This document shows positions 11,889 to 23,637 of a DNA stretch of 64,000 nucleotides, piece by piece; position 1 is the stretch's first letter; every line of letters starts with the position of its first letter. This DNA comes from Jackrogersella multiformis. Lineage: Eukaryota > Ascomycota > Sordariomycetes > Xylariales > Hypoxylaceae. The position numbers and the translations under genes are program-made. The notes beneath the pieces are model-generated. The model saw only the letters and a list, made by a program, of their open reading frames with translations. It was not told the origin of the DNA and ran no database searches. Where the stretch lies: positions 2,232,001 to 2,296,000 of the forward strand of contig CADCXD010000002.1 in the NCBI GenBank assembly GCA_902806575.1, given 5' to 3'.

Positions 11889-13687
11889 TTACCTCGAGGC
11901 GCATTCTGCTCCGAAAACACCAGCAGCAGCAGAACCAAGACCGGAAAATGCAGCTATACCCCATGCTAGAGCTGCAGACTCCCAATCTGACTCATTAGCT
12001 GGTAAGACGTCACCTTCCACTAATTCCTTCGTCTCTGACCAGGTAGGCTCGTAAGCTTTATCTTCTTCGGATTGTTTAGTCTTCTTCGGTCGTCCTCGCT
12101 TCTTCCCAGGAGTCCTCGCCCCCTCCTCGCTAAACCCGCTCGAGCTTGCAACGCTTCCTACTCTTGCTTTAGTCGATCTTCGGCGCCTCAGAGTCATTGA
12201 ATGCTCTGATACAACATCCTCAACAAGCTCAAGATCAGCCTTGGTGGGTGTACTGGGTCTTTTATCTCCAATGGCGCGCTTGATCTTGCGGCTGAAGCTG
12301 TAGAATGGGGTTGTTGACTCTATGATGCCTTGAACATCCGTAGCTCTGACAGCAGCCCATAGGCCGAGACTAAGTGCACAGACTAAAACATCCCAACCAA
12401 CGGCCATTACAGCTGGGTGGTCATATACGGAACCTATAACCTTGCTCAATGTTGTAGTGCCGCGTTCCCAGCTGCTACGTTCTTCCAAATCCCAAGGAAA
12501 GAACACGCTATGACGATGATAATGCGAATTGGGGATGTTGAAGGCGAGTGCTGCAATGCTAGCCTTGATATGCAAGGCGAAGGACGCGAAAGAAATGGTT
12601 CGAAATATTGTTGTGAATGAGCTATAGGCATCATGAGGATGCGAGTAAATGGTGCCCCAGCTGGTTGGCACAATCTCTGGTAGAATCAGGGGTAAGAAAG
12701 TCGAGGCTCGGGTAAGAAGCGCCACATTCGAAAATGACGGTGTTTCGGCAGCGTAAGGTAGCAAAAATATTGATGCGTAGTTCAAAACAAGAGTCGAGAG
12801 ATGCAGAAGAGGATGCATATACCAGTTCTTTGGCTTGGGTGGGATGAACTTGTGACGGATTTGACTCAACCTTGAGGGGCGAAGAGCTACTGGTAGGTCA
12901 GTGCCCTCGATCCTTGGCTGTAGTGGTGATGGAGTTAAGAGAAGGGCGAGAGAAAACAGGTTCTGAGCAAATGAGAGGTTGACAAGATGAGCCAAGATCA
13001 GAAAGGCAGAAATCAGTTTGATATTGCGTCTTCGTCCCTCGATGGATAATAGCATGCTGAATGCTACCATGGCGAGATCAATTTGTTGGCCCCACCAGAA
13101 GCGGCGAGCCTTCTCGGCTACAATTTCAAGGCTATCATGGTAAAGTTTTGTATCACTCAACCAGTGGGCAATGTAGACGAGGTTCAGCCCATTCGAGTTC
13201 TCTGTATCCGGGAAAACCTCATCGTCAGAGAGGAAGCTGATGCCATATTAGATCTTCAAATTCCAAAATTGGGTTAAGAGTAATAATATTTCAATACCTC
13301 TCTAGTCGATCGAGACCATGCTCATATGCCCATGTTCGATACGACAAGGTAGCTGAGACTAGAGATGTGTAGGCTGCCAGGGACAAAGCCGCAAGGGCAA
13401 GTCCGAGAAAGGCCGGGACTAATCTCTTGCGCTGTGCAAGACGTGATCGCGTGTCTTGGGCTGGACCAAGGGATTTATGTGATGTATAAAGACCGACAGT
13501 GATGGTATACATAAAGTAGACAACTGATACAAGACGAATACCAACTGCAGCCAGTGAAGCGTACCTATCGTTGATGTTATTAAACTGTCCACGGACGGGT
13601 ACCTAGGGAAGCATCGGATGGGTTGGGTTATCCACCTTGAAATTGGAAGACTTACCTCACTGGATGCTGAAATGGCACCGGGGCCAT
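11889..13687 (-). CDS. Polytopic membrane protein with C-terminal AT-hook-like motif
   Basis: Three exons (13687-13656, 13564-13298, 13236-11889) join in phase to 548 residues. The tiny first exon encodes MAPVPFQHPV, and the start is chosen because it is the only ATG that opens the frame ahead of the first helix. Hydrophobic segments follow: one starting YASLAAVGIRLVSVVYFMY, one around FLGLALAALSLAAYTSLVSA, one at LISAFLILAHLVNLSFAQ and several further ones up to about residue 390. The C-terminal 130 residues are polar and Ser/Lys-rich, with GKKRGRPKKTK, which matches the AT-hook core. A last weak hydrophobic stretch (ALAWGIAAFSGLGSAAAGVFG) ends the protein. I do not recognise the family; similar uncharacterised membrane proteins are common in sordariomycetes. 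ARL3 is divergent upstream. Confidence 0.72.
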
Positions 13688-13850
13688 CGTGAGCGATGAT
13701 AGCTACCTAGGTAGGTAAGGTACCTAGGTACGATAGCTATTATAGTGCTCAGGGGGATGTCCAAAATCCAATGATGATATACAAGATGGCTTTTATTAGA
13801 ACGACTTACGTACCCTAGGTACTTATGTCAAGGTAGAAGTAGAGGTAGAG

Positions 13851-13887
<37 letters not shown>

Positions 13888-14880
13888 AAGTAGAAGTAGA
13901 GAAGTTGTAAGTTGCAAGGATAGAAATGTATACCTGGGTACGGTAGAAATGCATAGGGGTCGTCGGGTTATTGCCGCGTGGCTGGAAACTTGGGAAATCA
14001 CATAGGTCGATTGGGTATTGCTATGACGCCATGTGTTTGTTACCACTAAATATCTGAATACCTACCTACCGGTACTCAAACTCATCGTATCTACCTACCT
14101 AGGTAGGTAGGTACGTGATGTATGTACGGCCAGCTCTACCTTCCCCACGTTAACATCAGATGTGCTGTACATATCTGCATATGTACCTAGGTACTTATGT
14201 GCTGCGACGTTGGTCTTGCTTTTTGATGATCAGATCTACATAGGCTAGGTACATATGGAGCTTCATTGATTCTGATATGTGAATCATCTGTAAGCCACTT
14301 TACTGCATATGTAGGTAGGTATTAGCAAAGCGATACATGACCTTACTAGAGTCTAATTATCTTGCGGATTCTTTTCAGGAATAAGCTAGAGCTGCTTTTA
14401 ATGATTTGTCCATTTAGGTATTTCTTGAATGTTTGAAAATGCAGATGGTATTTACTTTGAAGTTAGTATTCTTCATGAAATTGGATCATTAATTGTTATG
14501 CCAGTCAAAGGGATAGTCTAATAATACCCCTGTTCGCAAGACGGAAGTGGCTTGAAGAGCGTTTCCCAGATAGGTTTAGGTCCGGAGTACCTTTAGCGGG
14601 TCTTGAACTTCTTCAATGATCGATTTACGTAGTAACTGCCCAGGTGATGAGCTCCGGCGCACGAGCCACAAGACGCTTCATTGGTCAGCTCATCTAAAAC
14701 ATCACCTCAAGCATTCCTTATCAGCGCCTACCTACCTAAAGTTAGGTACCTAAGTAGGTTAGGTACCTAGTCTTAAGTCTCAAGTCTTAAGTCTAACCTC
14801 CCTGTGTACCTCCCTTTGTACACTACCTCTATTAGTTCTTGAACTATTTACATACATTACCTATACCCTGAGGTATTATA
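13688..14880. promoter_or_regulatory. Divergent region, membrane protein/ARL3
   Basis: 1.2 kb separating two divergent genes. It is dense in TACCTAGGTA palindromes (about 13703-13733, 13812, 14090-14115, 14184) and carries a GTA microsatellite. Near the ARL3 start there is a short AAGTCTTAAGTCT repeat (about 14772-14793). No gene is seen. Confidence 0.45.
13832..13902. repeat. (GTA)n microsatellite
   Basis: A run of GTA units, pure from about 13851 to 13887, with imperfect GTAGAA/GTAGAG units at both ends. Reading it in other frames gives spurious poly-Leu open frames on the minus strand. Confidence 0.95.
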
Positions 14881-15519
14881 ATGTACCATCTAGCCAAATC
14901 GCTGTACCTGCTCGCGCGACGGAGAGAGGAATACTCGGTCATACTCCTAGGCCTCGACAATGCCGGCAAGACTACCTTCCACGAGCAGGCCAAGTCGCTC
15001 TTCCTGCCCGAGCACCCGGACCCCAAGCTCAAGACCGTGCCGACCGTGGGCCAGAACGTGTCCACGCTGAGCCTGCCCGACATGTACGTCAAGATCTGGG
15101 ACGTCGGGGGCCAGATGAGCCTGCGCAAGCTGTGGCAGAGCTACTACGCCAGCTGCCACGCCATCGTCTTCATCATCGACAGCACCGACATCGGCGACGG
15201 CAACCTCGAGCACGACGGCTCCGGCCGCCTCGACGAGTGCCGCCTCGTGCTCGAGGACGTCCTGCAGAACTCCGAGACCGAGGGCGTGCCCCTGCTGATA
15301 CTGGCCAACAAGCAGGACCGCGAGGACTGCGTCGAGGTCGTGCGCATAAAGGAGGGTCTCGTGAAGAAGGTGTTCGAAGGCGACAAGGCCGCGAGCATTC
15401 GCGACTCTAGGGTGCTGCCCGTGAGCGCGCTGACGGGGACCGGCGTGAGAGAAGCTGTCGAGTGGGTTAGATCGAGGGTTAAATGGAATAAAGAGTCAAG
15501 GCCGCCAGTGATGCGGTAG
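14881..15519 (+). CDS. ARL3: ARF-like GTPase Arl3/ARFRP1
   Basis: Golgi small GTPase of the Arl3p/ARFRP1 group, which recruits Arl1 and GRIP-domain tethers at the trans-Golgi. Intronless, 212 residues. G1 is GLDNAGKTT (24-32), switch I threonine lies in TVGQNV (55-60), G3 is WDVGGQ (73-78), G4 is NKQD (143-146) and G5 is SAL (182-184). The N-terminus is MYHLAKSLY, with no Gly2 for myristoylation. This matches Arl3p/ARFRP1, which is targeted through N-terminal acetylation and Sys1, and excludes ARF1 or ARL1. A short acidic/Gly insert follows DSTD (104-116). The gene is GC-rich compared with its flanks. The start is the first ATG and fits the family length. RRP45 is convergent downstream. Confidence 0.93.
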   Translation: MYHLAKSLYLLARRREEYSVILLGLDNAGKTTFHEQAKSLFLPEHPDPKLKTVPTVGQNVSTLSLPDMYVKIWDVGGQMSLRKLWQSYYASCHAIVFIIDSTDIGDGNLEHDGSGRLDECRLVLEDVLQNSETEGVPLLILANKQDREDCVEVVRIKEGLVKKVFEGDKAASIRDSRVLPVSALTGTGVREAVEWVRSRVKWNKESRPPVMR

Positions 15520-15705
15520 GAAAGTCCGGACATTTTATTATTACATTGTTGCGTTGCGTTGTTGGTTAAGGAGGGCTCCGGTTTTGCATTCAGCGACATG
15601 GGCAAGGCGTTCAGGGATTGGAGTTCATGATGCAAGTTCATCTGGAGGGCTGGCCTCTGAAGTATGGGTATCTTATTTGGTCATCTATGGGGGCAGTGTC
15701 GTCTG

Positions 15706-16650
15706 CTATCTCTCGTTCTCTGCGGACAACTCTGCCAAAAGTCCTCCTTTGTCCCTCCGCTTGGAGTCCGCGGCTAGCTTCTGATCTAATAACGTCGAGA
15801 ACTCCTTGACCTTGTCGAGGGCCACGCTGGTGCACTGGAGCAGCGTGGACGCCTCCACAGGTGTGCCTCCCAACTTCGCGATTTGACAGATCTCCCCGTG
15901 CTTGTTGAGGCTGATAGTGCAGCTGGATACCCTCAGATGTTCTTCCAGGAGGGTCGCGTCCAACAAAGCAATATCTCCGTCCCCATAGAAGCTAAACGTG
16001 ACGCAAAACGGCGAATGCAGCCAGCTGAGCGGCACCGGCTCTCGTTCGGCGGGCGTGTATACAGTCAAAGTCTCTCCTTCTATACTCGTGTCCGGCTTTC
16101 TGAAATGGCGCAACGCTGCTACGACGGCGAAGCAGGACCCGTCAATCAGATTTCCATCGTGGGAGAGGACGTGTAGATCGACCCTTATAGACCAACACTT
16201 CTGACCCGCGATAAGGCATAGTGACTCGGTATCGAGGGCGTTGGACCGGCGCACGGTCTTCTCGAGTAATCTTGAAAGTAGAATTTCCGTCTCTGTCGGT
16301 CGGTTGACCTCGAAGGCGGGCGAGGCCATGGGGCTAAGCTCAGACGTGATAGTGAAGATGCCATCGAACGGCCGGTCGGAGTAGGGAACTGTGACTTCGG
16401 CTGATACTTTGGCGAGTATCCTAGTTATAATATTGTTAAGTATTGTGTATTGTCATAAATAGATCTTCCTGAAGCTATAAGTTTACCTTGTCTTCCCTAG
16501 AGTTACATCTGCGACTCCATACTGATCACCAAACTTGAGCTCGAGCTTTCGGTACTGATCAAAGGCGCGGCCGTCGATTCGCAGGCCTTCCTGCAGTGCC
16601 TGCAGTACGAACGCGCGCTCATTGAGTGAAGGCTCGGCCTCTCGAGGCAT
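15706..16650 (-). CDS. RRP45: Exosome complex component RRP45 (RNase PH-like)
   Basis: Ring subunit of the RNA exosome, which processes rRNA precursors and degrades RNA in nucleus and cytoplasm. Eukaryotic RNase PH-like ring subunits are catalytically inert. Exons 16650-16487 and 16420-15706 join in phase to 292 residues, close to the yeast length. The N-terminus MPREAEPSLNERAFVLQAL and GLRIDGRAFDQYRKL is the Rrp45 signature. The RNase PH fold continues with ELSPMASPAFEVNRPT, then AGQKCWSIRVDLHVLSHDGN and LIDGSCFAVVAALRHFRKPD. It lacks the long C-terminal extension of the animal protein. Divergent from CWC15 across a 469-base shared promoter. Confidence 0.94.
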
Positions 16651-17119
16651 GATAGAAGAAGAGAATAGGCGGAAATAGAGATGGTACTTATTCCTGCCTC
16701 ACTTCATTATTTGTCCAGATTGTAGTACAATTGAAGCAGGTATAGCAGTGTGATAGTGGGGTGTTTGCGCATTCATGATGGATGATAGATGATGGATGAT
16801 GGAGATCTGGAGCTTTAAAATTCAATGTTCCATGTATTTCTGCCAGGCGGTGAATACCTAACTACCTAGGTAGGTACTTACTCCCTAGGGTGCCCCCTGT
16901 AAGATCGGCATTTTATACTCTAAATACCGACATGGCAACCACGCCTGCAGTTAAGTTAAACAACCTTGGAATTCAATTGAATTTATTTATGCGCTGGAAT
17001 TTCAACCCTGAATTAACAAACCTTAGAAGTTAAACTGTAAACCCAGTCTCTAACATCTTCATATCCTCATATCCTCATTCTAACATCTGATAGTCCTTCT
17101 GTTGATAAAATAATCAATA
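16651..17119. promoter_or_regulatory. Bidirectional promoter RRP45/CWC15
   Basis: 469 bases between two divergent RNA-processing genes. Contains a GATGATGG-type short repeat (16772-16803) in the RRP45 leader, one TACCTAGGTAGGTA word at about 16862-16876, and a C/T- and AT-rich leader in front of CWC15 with TCATATCC repeated (about 17057-17077). Confidence 0.5.
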
Positions 17120-18027
17120 ATGACCACCGCAGACAGACCTACCTTCGATCCGGTGAGTCCGATATTCTCCAGAACAATGCTAGAAACCACTTTTTAACAG
17201 ATTCGTAGGCAATTGGAAAGGATGCTCTTCGAGGGCCAGCCTACCACCAACGCCTCCTTCCCGCCCACACCAAGCTAAAGTTCAGAAAACCCGGCCAAGG
17301 AGGTGATGCCGACGAAACTCGCGACTTACGAGCCGAGCTTCTCGCAGCTGAGGCCGCCCACTTCGCGAAACAGAACGGCGGCGCGTTGCCCGACGCCACT
17401 GGGGAGGCCGACGAGACATCACCCACCACCAACAACGCCGCAAAGCGACCCCTGGAACTAACATCCCGGGCGAACGGCAGTGGAGGAGACGGAGAAGATG
17501 ACCCCGATACGAAACGACGGCGTATACTAGAAGAGTCGAGAGATATAGATGCGGATTCGGACTCGGAAGAAGACGAAGATGATAGCGAAGATGACAGCGA
17601 CGACGACGACGAGGATGAAGAGGCGGAGCTGCAGCGCGAGCTTGAGAAGATCAGGCGCGAGCGCGCTGAGAAACGAGAGAAAGAAGAACAAGAGAAGGCT
17701 GCGGCCGAGGAGGAGGAGCGAGAACAAGACATTGCGCTAGGAAATCCGCTTCTAAATCCCAGGAATTTCAACATGAAGCGAAGGTACGTTGGGATTCTAC
17801 GAGAGACCATGGTGGTATTATACTAACTGGACCATTTTAGATGGGACGACGACGTGGTATTCAAGAACCAGGCGAGAGGAACCGAAGATAAGGGCAAGAA
17901 GGAGTTCATCAACGTATGCTTCCTCATTCATCTCATTGTGTATTTACGTGCGGTATACTAACGACTTGGGCAGGATCTTCTGCGCTCCGACTTCCACAAG
18001 CGATTCATGAACAGATACGTGCGATGA
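17120..18027 (+). CDS. CWC15: Pre-mRNA-splicing factor Cwc15/Cwf15
   Basis: Component of the Prp19-associated (NTC/CDC5L) complex in the activated spliceosome. Four exons (17120-17152, 17209-17783, 17841-17913, 17974-18027) join in phase to 244 residues. The first exon encodes the diagnostic start MTTADRPTFDP. It is followed by GPAYHQRLLPAHTKLKFR, a DETRDLRAEL helix, an acidic Asp/Glu-Ser tract, a charged coiled-coil (EELQRELEKIRRERAEKREK) and the conserved C-terminus RRWDDDVVFKNQA...LLRSDFHKRFMNRYVR. Both ends match the family exactly in style, so the model is complete. The EBP-family gene is convergent downstream. Confidence 0.96.
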
Positions 18028-18342
18028 GGTGTACATCTCTACGAAGAGATATACGCAGAATATGAATTTGATTACCGGCCGCCTCTCATCTGGTGCTGCC
18101 AGCTCATGGAACAAGCTAGCATGGCCTTAACGGATAATAATATAATCAATATATAACTTCAAATTGTAGAGACATATTGGTGTTATCTGTTTTATCTATG
18201 ATATCAATTTGTCAAGCGATTATTGTATAGAAAGTGATGATTTATTAGAAAGTCTCAGAGTAGTCTACTAGCCCAGGTTAGCTACTCTGATATTGTATAT
18301 ATCTACATATAAACAGACCGCTAGGTATCTATAAATATAAGG
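18028..18342. other. Convergent 3' intergenic region CWC15/EBP
   Basis: 315 AT-rich bases between two convergent stops, with TATATAA-like runs that could serve polyadenylation. Nothing else is seen. Confidence 0.45.
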
Positions 18343-19492
18343 CTACTTTGTCTTCTTTGGCTCAATAGTGCGTCTAATCCCACCCTGTCTATGGCGATGC
18401 GCTTTTAGTGTGAAATCTACCTTTTCCAAAGCCCGTGTTGCCTTAGTAATAGTCCGGACGCTGTCATATAAGAGAACTATCCGAATAAGATTAGCGCCAA
18501 CTTCTCATTGACTCCTATCGAGGAGTTGCTAAGTTCGAGATGACTTACTCGCTGGGACGATAGCCCAGGGCAGATTAAACCCGACATAGTAAACCCAGAA
18601 GTAGAGGAACTCGGGGCGGCTGTGGGAGGCACCTGTGAGGTAGGCCTCGCACAAACTCGTCGAATAGTACAGCGCGACGCCGTATAGGTGGGCCATGCAC
18701 ACGACGATGCGGAGCGCATGCCGGGCAGGACTGCCTCGGACAATAGATATAGCGTTCGCGAAGCAGAGAGGGCCCCAGACAAACTGTTATGATAAGCATT
18801 AACCTCAATTGCATGTTGCTTTTGGGCCTAAGGCTGAGTGGGATATGCTGATCGACCTGGTTTACTTACTACCGTGATACTCTCAACGCTAAGCATGAAG
18901 GAGTCAGATGTTAGGTAGCGCGAGTCGGACAGCGCGTACTCCTTCCATAGCTGTGCGAGCACATTCTGCGACGAGGCGACGGTGGCGTGGTTCAAGACGA
19001 AGTATCCTTAAAAACAACACATTCAGCTGATGACCCCTCCAAATCGGTATATTCACATCCTCTTCTTTATAGTTGGTATGTAGAGTACCTAGGCAGACTG
19101 AATCTCTAGATTCAAAATATCGGGCAGAGTTAGATAGCCTACCTTCAAAGAAGCAGTGTAGACAGCCATCTGGAGATTTAAGTCAGTATCAAAGGGGGTC
19201 AACCACACGTATTTACGAGTCTAGACTCAACGAACGACTCACTCATGACAAACCAGCACAACAGAGCCAGATTAGACCTGGTCAGGTTCGGGTTCACCTT
19301 CAATGCCACTGCGGAAGCACCCAACAACGCAAAACTTAACATGCCACCTAGGGCTGCTAGGAGCACGGAGAAAGGCGCTTTATTGGGTTCATATTCCGGA
19401 ATGTCAACACCTAATGGGTAGTATGGATGCAAAGGTGCGAGATCCTCGATTGTGACCCCATTGCTCACGAATGGCCACCAGCTCCAGCCCAT
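18343..19492 (-). CDS. EBP/EXPERA-domain membrane protein (sterol delta8-delta7 isomerase-like)
   Basis: Emopamil-binding-protein family, ER membrane. Animal and plant members isomerise the delta-8 sterol double bond; fungi normally use the unrelated Erg2 for this step, so the fungal role is uncertain. Five exons (19492-19243, 19169-19143, 19006-18870, 18783-18549, 18476-18343) join in phase to 260 residues, including a 27-nt microexon. Helices and motifs in order: WWPFV near the start, TM1 LLAALGGMLSFALLGA, CWFVMNGCLHCFFEGYFVLN with the family His and Glu, LWKEYALSDSRYLTSD, ESITVFVWGPLCFANA, then HALRIVVCMAHLYGVALYY and YFWVYYVGFNLPWAIVPA. The tail is basic (KPKKTK-like), compatible with ER retention. 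Divergent from the PEBP gene. Confidence 0.9.
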
Positions 19493-20043
19493 GACACCAA
19501 CCTAGTCAGAAAAATCAACTATATATGTATTATCAATATGCGGTTGTCTCTACAAACTTCAAAGTTCAAAATTTGGTGATTCAGTATTAATGATGCTGTA
19601 ACAAAAGCATTTCAGGGGTAATGTGGTAAATAACAAAGGCTTGGCGTGCGTACCTAGGTACCCATAAAAATAAAGCGTCATCGGCTCCGAAGCCACCTAC
19701 TGCTAGGCAGCTGCTAGGTATAAATGCAAGCTACCTAATGCAAAACTAGCTTACTTTCATAAATATCCAATAGGGCTTATTAGCTCCTATTTGTACCCTA
19801 GGTAGACTAGGTACTAGATAAGTATTGATATATCCATGTTCCTAGCTCCGTGAGTTTAAACTCTTACAGAAAGATTGATTTTTATCCATCTATTTGTAAA
19901 GGAACACCGGGCGGCAATATTAATATCAATCGTCTATACCTACCTAGGTATGTACTACGTTTAGATCTTGCCAAGACTCAAATTTACCTATAGAGGTACC
20001 TAGGTACTTACATAGCTGCCGCTGTACAGCACGAACACATAAA
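19493..20043. promoter_or_regulatory. Bidirectional promoter EBP-like/PEBP-like
   Basis: 551 bases between divergent genes with at least four TACCTAGGTA-type words (about 19651, 19797-19813, 19938-19952, 19994-20008). No gene or other repeat. Confidence 0.45.
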
Positions 20044-20827
20044 ATGACAGCCCTCATCGAGGTATCGCTATCCTGGCTCTTTAAGAACTCTAGGGGCCAC
20101 GACGAAAAGAGCTTTTTCAAGGGGCCCGCGTTCGCCGGCTTGGAAACCAAACAGGATATCATCGTCACGGCGCCGGACTGCGGCCCCACCCACTCGGCGC
20201 TCGATGTAGAATATACGCACGACGGCGTCGGCAAATTTCCAACTCTGCGCTGGGAAGCGTCGCCGAATATCGAAGGCAGAGTAAAGGAGTGGCTTTTAAT
20301 ATCAGAGGATCCGGATGCACCACTACCTACGCCTATCTGTCATGGGTGAGTACTCTAGTGAATCCTCCATTCCAAGGCCGCGTAAACAAGAAGCAAAAAG
20401 AGGTCGTAGCTAAAGTGTTTTTGAAACCACGACAGCATCTACACAGGCATACCATCTACAACAATAAGCGTAGAGGCCGCAGACTTCGAGGTCCACGACT
20501 CGGGCAAAGCGCTGCTGAAGGGAGGCTTCCATTACGGACGGTCGAGAAGCGGTCGGGTATACATCCCGCCTCGCCCATTAATGAATCACGGACCGCATAG
20601 ATGTGAGTACCTAGTCTCGCTGTCTCGGTCTTATAAACGTGTAGGCGTAAAACGTAACTAAAGATGAAGTTGTCCTAGATTTCTTCGAGGTTATAGCACT
20701 TAAGGAACCGTTGGATCCTAGCTTGTTGAGTGCGACGACGACTAGGGAGCAGATTGCTGAAGCTATCACGGGAAAGGTCTTGGGATGGGGTATGTGGGTT
20801 GGAACCGCGGAAAGAAAGTGGGAGTAG
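20044..20827 (+). CDS. Phosphatidylethanolamine-binding protein (PEBP/YbhB-like)
   Basis: PEBP-family cytosolic protein; members bind anionic lipids or phospho-ligands and some inhibit kinases or carboxypeptidase Y (yeast Tfs1). Exons 20044-20345, 20436-20602 and 20679-20827 join in phase to 205 residues. Family segments: FPTLRWEASP, WLLISEDPDAPLPTPICHG (the DPD-A-P ligand pocket), FHYGRSR and PPRPLMNHGPHRYFFEVIAL with the GPHRY signature. The C-terminus has TREQIAEAITGKVLGWG. The fold appears complete. The substrate is unknown. A link to the CPY gene 15 kb away, as with Tfs1, is only suggestive. Confidence 0.9.
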
Positions 20828-21301
20828 AGGATAATTTATTTCATTGCCTAAGGTTACGTCCTATAGATATATTTAAATCAGTGATACATACACATTAATA
20901 AATATATACTTATATAAGGTATAACTTATATAAGGTACCATATATCATAATCATTTATTCCCTTAGTGAAAGGATCGGTACCGATCTCTTGCCGAGATGC
21001 ACGTGGCGTAAGCCGCCACATTCCTTCCCCGTCCCGTTCATTTATACATCCATATTAATACATAACACATTATACATATTATACATATTAATACCTCCTA
21101 ATACCTATCTAGAATATACATATCTAGAACGTAGCCGGCCGGCTAACTAACGCCTACACTACCACCTTTCTATGTCCACCTTAGACCTATCTTGCCCGTC
21201 AGCCCGTCCGACAGCAACCCAATCCTTCCGGACCCGATGAGCACATCCAGCATTCGCCCAACCCTTACCCTTAGCCTCAAATTCATCTACTCCAAACGCC
21301 A
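20828..21301. other. Intergenic region PEBP to Zn2Cys6 gene
   Basis: 474 AT-rich bases with a TATATAAGGTA direct repeat (about 20910-20942) and a TACATATTA repeat (about 21073-21092). It includes the promoter of the regulator starting at 21302. No gene is supported. Confidence 0.4.
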
Positions 21302-23637
21302 ATGCCCGATACCAGCCACGAAACATCACCCACTCTCGCGCCATCTAGTCGAATTAAGAGGAATGCCGCCTGTACAAGCTGCCGGGATGCCAAGGTGGGT
21401 GATGCCGATCACAAGGATCCCCATCGTATTTATTTCATTGCATTTTATTTCAATATGTTAATCGTTCTCCTAGGTTCGCTGTAACCCTAGCCAGAATCCA
21501 GACCAGCCGTGCCAGCGTTGCATGAAGCTTCACTCAACCTGCGTCGTCGACAGGACTCATAAAAGGATAAGCCGGAAAAGGTATTTATAGCTTCCCTCTG
21601 CATCTTTTATATAGTTTATATCATTCATCACTATTCATCACTATTTCTGAGACTAAACCAATGAACAAACCCATAGCAAATTAGACGAACTTGTCCAAGA
21701 AATCCAATCTATCAAGCAAAGTGTTAATGGGCAGTCATCTTCATCTCCAAGCCAGGCGGCGGTATTCACTCGCCAGAATGAGACCCCCATCCCTTTCAAA
21801 GAGTCCATCCCTCCGCGGCTGGGGATGCCGTCCCCACTGAGCGTCTCTACGGGAGAATTGAGGGTTCCTCTCACTACTATCGTAACTTCATCCGGTGCCA
21901 CAGTTGCTCCATCCTCTGTGATGCATACACCTGAAAGCCTTTCACTTGCTCAGGCCCCCGCGGTCGAACCCGCGCTTCCTAGAGCTCTAGGGTCGCAGCC
22001 GTTTTCCGGCGAGGATATTGATTACTATTTTCAAAAGTGAGTTGACTGCTGCAATAATTTCGAGAGACCACATCCATCTCTAATGCTTGATGTCCAGATA
22101 TTTCGAGTGCTATCATCCATATATGCCAATTGTAAGGCTTAGGGATCCAAATAAATGCTATGAGTCCGGTCCGTTCCTCTTTTGGACCATCATCTACATA
22201 GCATCACGCCGCTATGCAAAGAGTCCAACCCTCTTTCCCTTCTTACTAGAATCCATCAAGCGGGATGCCTATTCGACCATTGTTAACTGGCCCATGTCTC
22301 TATCTTCAATAAATGCGCTCATCCTGCTCTGCGCGTGGATCTTCCCGGATGTACGGTTCGTCAATGACCCGTGTGCGCTCTTCACTGGCGCCATAATGAA
22401 TGCGATCTTGCAGCTGGGGATTCATTGCGGGAAAGGAAACCATCCGGAATACAGCAACGGTGTCTTTCAGAATACATTCACAGACGAAGAAGCTGCCTTT
22501 ACGTGGGCGGGGTATAACATCATCTCTCAAAGGGTATCTTCGTCTCTAGGGCTTCCTACCCTCGGTAGTCTATTCAATCAGACCGTCCAGAACATTATCG
22601 ATGGCAGAACGCCCTTCCAAGTCCCTTCCGCCTTTCGGGTTCTCCTAGAGTGCCAGAAATTCTGTAATCACATATCCAGGACCATGACGGCCTGCCTAGA
22701 CGAGTCGCGAGGGGTGTCGGCGCAGATAGTTCAGCTGCTCGAGAACGAATGGAAGGCCGTGAGCGGACTCATATGCTCCGAGCGCGCAGGTGCGTACCTT
22801 GTCTCCCATCGGGCCCCTAAGAACTACCTATCGCTCGAGGCCGCTCTATCAGGCACACCGAAAGAAAGAAACTAAGCGAAAACAGATGACCTGGACAGGT
22901 TCAACGCCCTGCTAGTGCAGCTGGAGATCCAGACGTACTACATGATCCCGCTCCCGGGCTACGACGCGGAGGCGCTCAAGCGCAACGTGGCGCGCGCGTT
23001 CAACACGGCGCAGGCGGTGATCCGCGAGTCGCTGGAGCTGGACCGCACGATGAACTTCCTGCAGCACCTGCCGCACTTCTACTTCCGCGCGCTGGCGGCC
23101 GCCGGCAGCGTCGTGTACCGCGTGCTGCGGTCATCGCACCGGCAGCTCGCGGACCGTGCGGGCGCCGAGCGCTCGGCCGCCGACGCCGTGGCCGCCAGCC
23201 GCCGCGCCCGCGTCGCCGACAACGACCTGCCCACGCGCCTCGCCAACCTGTTCGAGTCCTGGCGCGACCGCCTCGCCCGCGGCGCCGCCGCCGCGCTGTC
23301 CGAGGAGGAGCCCGTGTCCGCCTTCTCCTGCCGCCTCGCCGCCAGCGTCACCTACGACTGCATGACCCGCTGGAAGACCGACCACGGCCAGACTTGCCGC
23401 TACAAGTGCAAGGCTCCTGCCGCCTGCACCTGCCTCGGCAGCGGCGCCGCCGCAAATGCGAATGCGAGTATAGGAGCGGCTGGGGGTCCGGCGCCGCGCA
23501 GCGAGACGCCCGCCGTGTTTACGGGCGCCGGCGCGGACGGCCTGCAGAATATCGATTGGACGTTCATGGACGACTTCGATTGGAGCTTCGAGCCTGGCAT
23601 TCCCGTGATGACGGCCCCGACGCCGACGCCGATGTGA
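21302..23637 (+). CDS. Zn2Cys6 transcription factor, Leu3/War1-like
   Basis: Nuclear fungal regulator. Five exons (21302-21394, 21474-21580, 21677-22036, 22098-22789, 22886-23637) join in phase to 667 residues. The binuclear zinc cluster is C24-x2-C27-x6-C34-x9-C44-x2-C47-x6-C54, with an intron after Lys31. It is followed by a basic linker KRISRKSKLDELVQEIQS that starts a coiled coil for dimerisation. A Ser/Pro/Thr-rich linker leads to a middle homology region starting YFECYHPYMPIVRL. The linker and middle region look most like the Leu3/War1 group, but this is a weak call and the target genes are unknown. The last exon is strikingly GC-rich and Ala-rich compared with exons 1-4, and ends in an acidic/aromatic stretch (WTFMDDFDWSF) that could be an activation segment. 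A second regulator is convergent downstream. Confidence 0.85.

Noticed and set aside
13828..14046. Minus-strand open frame ending in a Leu run
   Set aside because: It is only the GTA microsatellite read in one frame.
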